Shown here piece by piece: positions 31,187-34,858 of a stretch of DNA of 34,858 nucleotides. The notes below the pieces were generated by a model. It searched no databases, was not told where the DNA came from, and worked only from the letters and a program-made list of their open reading frames with translations. This stretch comes from a virus, in IMG/VR virus record IMGVR_UViG_3300017593_000211, positions 1-34,858 of that record. One strand, given 5' to 3'. How positions within the stretch are numbered: position 1 is the first letter of the stretch; every line of letters starts with the position of its first letter. The translations under genes were made by a program, and so were the position numbers.

Positions 31187-31912
31187 TTAATCAATTAACA
31201 AAAATACAGGTTTATATTCAGTATTAACACCAACAGTTCCCCACGCAATTGCCACATAAGGCTGGTCAACATCCAAACTAGAATTAATAGCAGTTAAAGC
31301 ACCTTTGGTTGCAGCCAAAGTAAGCATAGAACCTACGGCAGGAGTTCCACTAACCAATGCTATCGCCGGCCCACCAGTCTGTGCCCAATAATAATAATTA
31401 GCAGGCACAGCTACAGGTGGAATACCAATGGGTAAATTTTCCTCAGTAGTGCTTTCCACAACACCCATCCAAGGACTATGGACTAAGGTATATTCTGAAC
31501 TTGTGGTAAGAGCTACTTTAATTCCTTCAGACAATGTAACAGTAATAGAAGTCCCATTGCTTACCGCAGTGCTACTTTCAATGGGATAAGCATGTCCTTC
31601 TCCAGTAGCATCGTTGATATGTAAATATCCACCTGCAAAATAATCTTCGGCATAAGTTAATGCCCCGCCAAGGGTCAAGGTAAGCTGTTTAGCTCCTACC
31701 GATGTAGCAGGACAAGATTGGTTTACAGCATTGCTGTTAATAGCAGCTGCAACCCCCATCTTTCCTTGCCCTAAAGCACTTGAACCAGCTCTAGCATACC
31801 TAAACTTTCTTCCATCACGCAAAATCCGCAGTGCTCCTATCTGTTCTTTCTTGGTTTTAGAAACCTCATAAATTCCTTGGCTAAATCCTGTTCTTTTCAT
31901 TGGTTTGCTCAT
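31187..31912 (-). CDS. Putative head decoration/structural protein (241 aa)
   Basis: Begins MSKPMKRTGFSQGIYEVS and contains DGRKFRYARAGSSALGQGKM near residue 35, a pattern I recall from capsid-adjacent proteins of podovirus-like genomes. The rest is Gly/Ala/Thr-rich beta structure (KQLTLTLGGAL, later YYYWAQTGGPA). It lies immediately after the coat gene. ATG at 31912 is chosen over one at 31957 because GGAGG lies right before it, while the longer frame would start inside the preceding stem-loop. Function by position only. Confidence 0.75.
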   Translation of the reverse strand: MSKPMKRTGFSQGIYEVSKTKKEQIGALRILRDGRKFRYARAGSSALGQGKMGVAAAINSNAVNQSCPATSVGAKQLTLTLGGALTYAEDYFAGGYLHINDATGEGHAYPIESSTAVSNGTSITVTLSEGIKVALTTSSEYTLVHSPWMGVVESTTEENLPIGIPPVAVPANYYYWAQTGGPAIALVSGTPAVGSMLTLAATKGALTAINSSLDVDQPYVAIAWGTVGVNTEYKPVFLLID

Positions 31913-31943
31913 TTTCTTTTCCTCCTTTTCGGAAGCCAGCAAA

Positions 31944-31985
31944 GCTTGACCCACCACGCTTCCTGTGGACTTATTTGGGTCAAGC
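31944..31985. terminator. Stem-loop between coat gene and next head gene
   Basis: GCTTGACCCA (31944-31953) pairs with TGGGTCAAGC (31976-31985), ten base pairs, and within the loop CCAC can pair with GTGG. It falls in the 84-base space between the coat stop and the next ATG. Only TTT follows on the minus strand, so a weak terminator or mRNA-processing and stability element is more likely than a complete stop. Confidence 0.5.
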
Positions 31986-31996
31986 CCAAAATAAAA

Positions 31997-32977
31997 TTAC
32001 GATAAATTGCTGTATCCTATATGTGCCTTCCTGTTATTCACTATCAAATTCCCATCAAAATAAATCTTCATGGTGCGGTCTTCAGGACTATCAGGAATAA
32101 CTTTCCATTTGCTTCTCATGAAATAACCGTCTCTATGAACCGCAAACCCGATATGGTTTGAGTTAAGTGCAAAGGCATGTTTAGCTGGACAAAAATCATC
32201 AGGAAAAACATCCTTTCCTTCAAAATAAAGTCCAGTAAAGCCAGCCTTTGCAGTTTCTTTACCATCGGTAAACCTCTGTTGAACCTGAAGTATATCAGCA
32301 ATAATATTCCAAAGGTCTTCTGGCATAACAATTAAATCAGGCTTCCCACCAGCTCCATCACGGAGTTTGGCAGCGGTAGCCATATCCCTAAGAACGCCAA
32401 GAGTAAGATTTGTAGCTGTGGAAACCATTTTACCTTCCCAAGGCTTTGTGCCATCAGCAGCTACCAAATCATTCTCAGCAATCTCGCCATAAGGCAAATC
32501 AGCATCCTCATTGCAACATGCCCTAAGTCCAGTAAGCCGTGCACTATCTCCACTAGGCAAATCATAAATACTTTCTGCCAATAATTTTGTAAGGGATTTT
32601 TGAGCACCAGCTACTCTCTGAACCACTAATTCAACCTCTGCATATCTACCAGCGTTTTCCAATTCATCAACACGATAAATAGTCGCATTTCCGTAGGCAT
32701 GTTTCCATCTGAAATATGCAGCGGTCACACTTTCTTTGTCATCACTAGAGATAGTGTCGCCCCGTTTATAAAAACTTGCTTCCTGTCCAGAATATTCCAG
32801 TGGAACTCTTATTTTTTGTCCGCCTTCAGGTCTTTTCCAAATTCCCTTTTGCTGTTTTAATAAATAATTAAGAAGGAAAGACGAATAAAAATAAATATCT
32901 ACCGCCTTCCCATCATCAGCCATAAAATAATCGTTTGTTATTGCTTCTAGTTCTTCAAATGGTAATGCCATCGCCAT
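31997..32977 (-). CDS. Major capsid protein (HK97-fold type)
   Basis: 326-residue coat protein. Segments include KRPEGGQKIRVPLEY, then SFYKRGDTIS, then AAYFRWKHAYGNATIYRVDE and a C-terminal MRSKWKVIPDSPEDRTMKIY, matching the layout of HK97-fold capsid proteins of podovirus-like phages (extended arm and E-loop, spine helix with SLTKLLAESIYDL, then A-domain strands). It follows the scaffold gene, as usual. Two in-frame ATGs (32977 and 32971) are possible; AGGAGG is three bases from the first and nine from the second, so 32971 is somewhat favoured for translation. No delta-domain or protease cleavage site can be read. Confidence 0.88.
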   Translation of the reverse strand: MAMALPFEELEAITNDYFMADDGKAVDIYFYSSFLLNYLLKQQKGIWKRPEGGQKIRVPLEYSGQEASFYKRGDTISSDDKESVTAAYFRWKHAYGNATIYRVDELENAGRYAEVELVVQRVAGAQKSLTKLLAESIYDLPSGDSARLTGLRACCNEDADLPYGEIAENDLVAADGTKPWEGKMVSTATNLTLGVLRDMATAAKLRDGAGGKPDLIVMPEDLWNIIADILQVQQRFTDGKETAKAGFTGLYFEGKDVFPDDFCPAKHAFALNSNHIGFAVHRDGYFMRSKWKVIPDSPEDRTMKIYFDGNLIVNNRKAHIGYSNLS

Positions 32978-32997
32978 TAACCTCCTTTATATGTTTT

Positions 32998-33936
32998 TTA
33001 CCCTCCTCTTAGTCTTTCACGCTGTTTTGAGCGTTCAACTAAGACGGAAAGTAAACCACCAAATTTTTTTGTATCTTTTAAATCTGGTGTAGCAGTTTCA
33101 TTTAAAATTCCTGTGCTAGCAGGCCCCGCAGGAAGAACCTTGGCATGCTTTTTAGCCTTGAATTGTTTAATCATCTTCTCTTCAGTCTCTTTAACAGCCT
33201 TTGCAACGGCTTCTTCAATCCGCTTTTGTATCTCAGCCTCTCGTTTTTCCTGAGTGAGCATCATATGAGCAGAAATAGGAGTATGGCCTGGGTGCTTTTC
33301 CATATATCGCTGTATCTCGCCAGCATCCCACATCTCATCAAAATCAGGATGGGCTTTTGCATACTCCTCATATGTTCTTTCAATTTCCTCATCCATCCTA
33401 TGTTTTTTCAAAATTTCATTTATATCGGGAATTTCCTGTTGCAGTTCATACCTAATCTGACGAGCTAAATTGGCCGCATACCCTTTAGGGTCTGACTGTT
33501 GCCATTCAAGAAGCTCTTCATCAGTTTTAGTAGTAATATCCACAAAATTAAGCTCTTTCTCTTTCTCTGGTTCTTTACCCTTTATTAACGCTTCTAATTG
33601 AGCTTCTGCCTTTAATGCTCGCTCTTCTGCTGCCTTTACACGCTTGATAAGCTCTTGAAACCTGGGATGCTTATCAAAACGTAATGGCTCTTCCTCTTTT
33701 TCTTTCTCTTCTGTTTCCTTAGTTTCCTCTTTGGCCTTCTCTTCTTTCTCTTCTGTTTCTTTTTCTTTTGTTTCTTCTTTTTCTGGTGTTTCGGTGTTTA
33801 GCGTCTCCTCAGACGGCTGAGCACTAATTACTTTTTCTACTGTGCTCAGTAAATCACCAGAAGAACTTACCGAGAGGGACGAACTCTCAGTATTATTAAC
33901 TTCTTTAGCGTCCTTTTTTTCTTCTGTTTCACCCAT
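32998..33936 (-). CDS. Capsid scaffolding protein (312 aa)
   Basis: Highly charged helical protein directly before the coat gene. Residues 1-85 are Ser/Glu/Lys/Thr-rich and disordered (EKEETKEKETEEKEEKAKEE). Residues about 88-125 start HPRFQELIKRVKAAEERALKAEAQ, a coiled coil. Residues about 165-250 are helical with AHPDFDEMWDAGEI and HPGHTPISAHMML, and the C-terminus is basic (RSKQRERLRGG), the usual coat-binding end of scaffolds. No protease motif. AAAGGAGG lies before the ATG, 27 bases after a strong intrinsic terminator. Confidence 0.85.
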   Translation of the reverse strand: MGETEEKKDAKEVNNTESSSLSVSSSGDLLSTVEKVISAQPSEETLNTETPEKEETKEKETEEKEEKAKEETKETEEKEKEEEPLRFDKHPRFQELIKRVKAAEERALKAEAQLEALIKGKEPEKEKELNFVDITTKTDEELLEWQQSDPKGYAANLARQIRYELQQEIPDINEILKKHRMDEEIERTYEEYAKAHPDFDEMWDAGEIQRYMEKHPGHTPISAHMMLTQEKREAEIQKRIEEAVAKAVKETEEKMIKQFKAKKHAKVLPAGPASTGILNETATPDLKDTKKFGGLLSVLVERSKQRERLRGG

Positions 33937-33957
33937 CCTCTTGTCCTCCTTTCAAAA

Positions 33958-33996
33958 TAAAAAACCCGCTACTCAATGAAATCTTGAGTAACGGGT
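33958..33996 (-). terminator. Intrinsic terminator directly upstream of the scaffold gene
   Basis: On the minus strand ACCCG-T-TACTCAA pairs with TTGAGTA-G-CGGGT (13 positions, one mismatch) around a seven-base loop, followed at once by TTTTTTATTTT. This is the textbook form of a rho-independent terminator. It ends transcripts from the right edge just before the scaffold ribosome site, so scaffold and coat need read-through, antitermination or processing. The symmetric + strand copy has no T-run. Confidence 0.88.
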
Positions 33997-34032
33997 CTAG
34001 TTACTACCTTAAAGGGTTAGACTACCGTCTTT

Positions 34033-34206
34033 TTAATTTTTCCTTATTTTTATCTCTCTCCTATTTGTCATAAAAGTCCTCAAAATATTACCCTGGTTTA
34101 AATGTATCTCTAATATTATAGAGCCTGTGTAAGTTTTGTCAACCACAACTGCTGTAACTTGCTTCTTATCCACAGTTACAATAGCTACTTCTTTCTCTTT
34201 ATTCAC
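34033..34206 (-). CDS. Small hypothetical protein (57 aa)
   Basis: Reads from GTG at 34206 (overlapping the preceding TGA as GTGA) to TAA at 34033-34035, with GGAGGG about ten bases upstream inside the previous gene. The product is a small beta protein with alternating Val/Ile/Thr strands (VAIVTVDKKQVTAVVV, SIILEIHL) and a basic end (NRREIKIRKN). It is too short for usual length cut-offs. The remaining bases to the scaffold start (33937-34032) hold only the terminator. The tight stop-start overlap makes a real, coupled gene likely. Function unknown. Confidence 0.65.
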   Translation of the reverse strand: MNKEKEVAIVTVDKKQVTAVVVDKTYTGSIILEIHLNQGNILRTFMTNRREIKIRKN

Positions 34207-34577
34207 TGTAACTTATTCCCTCCTTTATTTGGATAGGAAATTATCTCTTCTTCAACCTGCATTTGTTTCTCAGCCTCTGTTACTGGAATTGCCTCAAGTA
34301 AAAATTTAATGTCTTTAATAAGTAATGCTATGCAAAATTCCATAGGTTGTTGAGGACTATCAAAACATAACGTCCATAAATTTTCTTTTTTATCACTCTC
34401 CTCATAAGATTTAATAATTGTTTGTAGTTTTTTATAAAATATCAACTTTTCTGTTCTGCCATATAAATAAAATGTGTATCTTCCTGATGCCTTTGTAATA
34501 GCGTATTGTTCTTCTCCCATTTCTGTTCTTGCCCGAACACGCCAATTTTGGTTTTGTGCTATAAGGCTACTTTGCAT
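34203..34577 (-). CDS. Hypothetical protein (124 aa)
   Basis: Mixed alpha-beta protein (SGRYTFYLYGRTEKLIFYKK, FCIALLIKDIKFLLEAI) with an acidic C-terminal end. No recognised family, membrane segment or signal. It follows the LamG-domain gene with an AGGAGAA ribosome site, and its stop overlaps the GTG of the 57-residue gene. In similar gene orders the place between portal and scaffold is taken by small unknown proteins; no role is suggested. Confidence 0.7.
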   Translation of the reverse strand: MQSSLIAQNQNWRVRARTEMGEEQYAITKASGRYTFYLYGRTEKLIFYKKLQTIIKSYEESDKKENLWTLCFDSPQQPMEFCIALLIKDIKFLLEAIPVTEAEKQMQVEEEIISYPNKGGNKLQ

Positions 34578-34586
34578 TGTATTCTC

Positions 34587-34858
34587 CTACGGGACATAAA
34601 TCCCTCCTCTTTTAACAAACATGTAAGAGTTAATTCCCCTTCCTAAAAGGTATAGCGGGTGATGGGTGTAGTTGTGCATAACTTCTGCTGGAGTTAAGGC
34701 TGCTTTGTAGATGCGGACGAGTGGTATTGTGCTGTTTAAAAACTGTAGATAAGATTGGTTATAAAATCTACAGCCGATGGTATTAATATTGGGAGCAATG
34801 CTAAAACTGGTTGTATCCGCAACCACTTCATAATCCGCCTCGCCATTGACATACAACT
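34587..34858 (-). CDS. LamG/concanavalin-like domain protein, C-terminal part (cut by the right edge)
   Basis: The visible 90 residues are the end of a LamG-3-type jelly-roll: a YVNGE strand near the start, then IGCRFYNQSYLQF, and the diagnostic LVRIYKAALTPAEVMHNY, in which the R-x-Y-x-x-A-L-x-x-x-E motif closes such domains. The tail ends YMFVKRGGIYVP. The frame is open to the edge, so the N-terminus and any other domain are missing. LamG domains in phage proteins bind surface sugars or hold fibres together. It is the first gene of the leftward block visible here. Confidence 0.8.
   Translation of the reverse strand, partial: LYVNGEADYEVVADTTSFSIAPNINTIGCRFYNQSYLQFLNSTIPLVRIYKAALTPAEVMHNYTHHPLYLLGRGINSYMFVKRGGIYVP

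Overview
The window is part of a tailed double-stranded DNA phage (or prophage) genome. It is A+T-rich (about one third G+C by eye), densely packed and short on intergenic space. It has two convergent blocks: rightward genes from the left edge to 5926, and a leftward block of about 29 kb from the right edge down to 6032. I see no integrase, transposase, tRNA or CRISPR array. Terminase and portal are not in the window and probably lie beyond the right edge. The recognisable head-to-tail proteins (scaffold, HK97-type coat, gp4-like adaptor, gp10-like hub), the absence of a tape measure, sheath or tube protein, and a 2245-residue polyvalent protein all suggest a podovirus-like particle. A lipoprotein signal next to a lysis-type enzyme suggests a diderm host, and a phage NrdG-type radical SAM activase suggests an anaerobic one. 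Both host statements are inference.

Rightward block (9-5926): an HNH endonuclease, a PD-(D/E)XK-like protein, an orphan HicB-like domain, a run of small proteins (five with paired cysteines), a P-loop kinase-like protein, an SH3-like small protein and, last, a zinc amidase endolysin. Genes overlap or nearly touch and nearly all have a clear ribosome binding site, so this reads as one operon.

Leftward block, in order of transcription from the right edge: a LamG-domain protein (cut by the edge), two small genes, an intrinsic terminator, scaffold, major capsid protein, two small head proteins, head-tail adaptor, gp10-like hub, three related small beta proteins interleaved with an unknown protein and a subtilisin-like protease, a beta-helix tailspike, a repeat-built fibre protein, two long helical proteins, two unknown structural proteins, the 2245-residue protein, a holin-like protein, a chymotrypsin-like protease, a metallophosphoesterase, an NrdG2-type radical SAM enzyme, a small helical protein, a lipoprotein, a papain-like hydrolase and a PP-loop sulfurtransferase-like enzyme.

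The most striking feature is the subtilisin-like gene (25469-27037). A 140-residue mini-intein sits directly before the catalytic serine, so that serine is also the +1 splicing residue and the protease cannot be complete until the intein has excised. The phage also carries an unusual number of peptidase folds: S8 subtilase, chymotrypsin-like, HExxH and JAMM motifs in the giant protein, and a permuted papain-like enzyme. Two genes too short for ordinary ORF calling are annotated (1476-1640 and 34033-34206).
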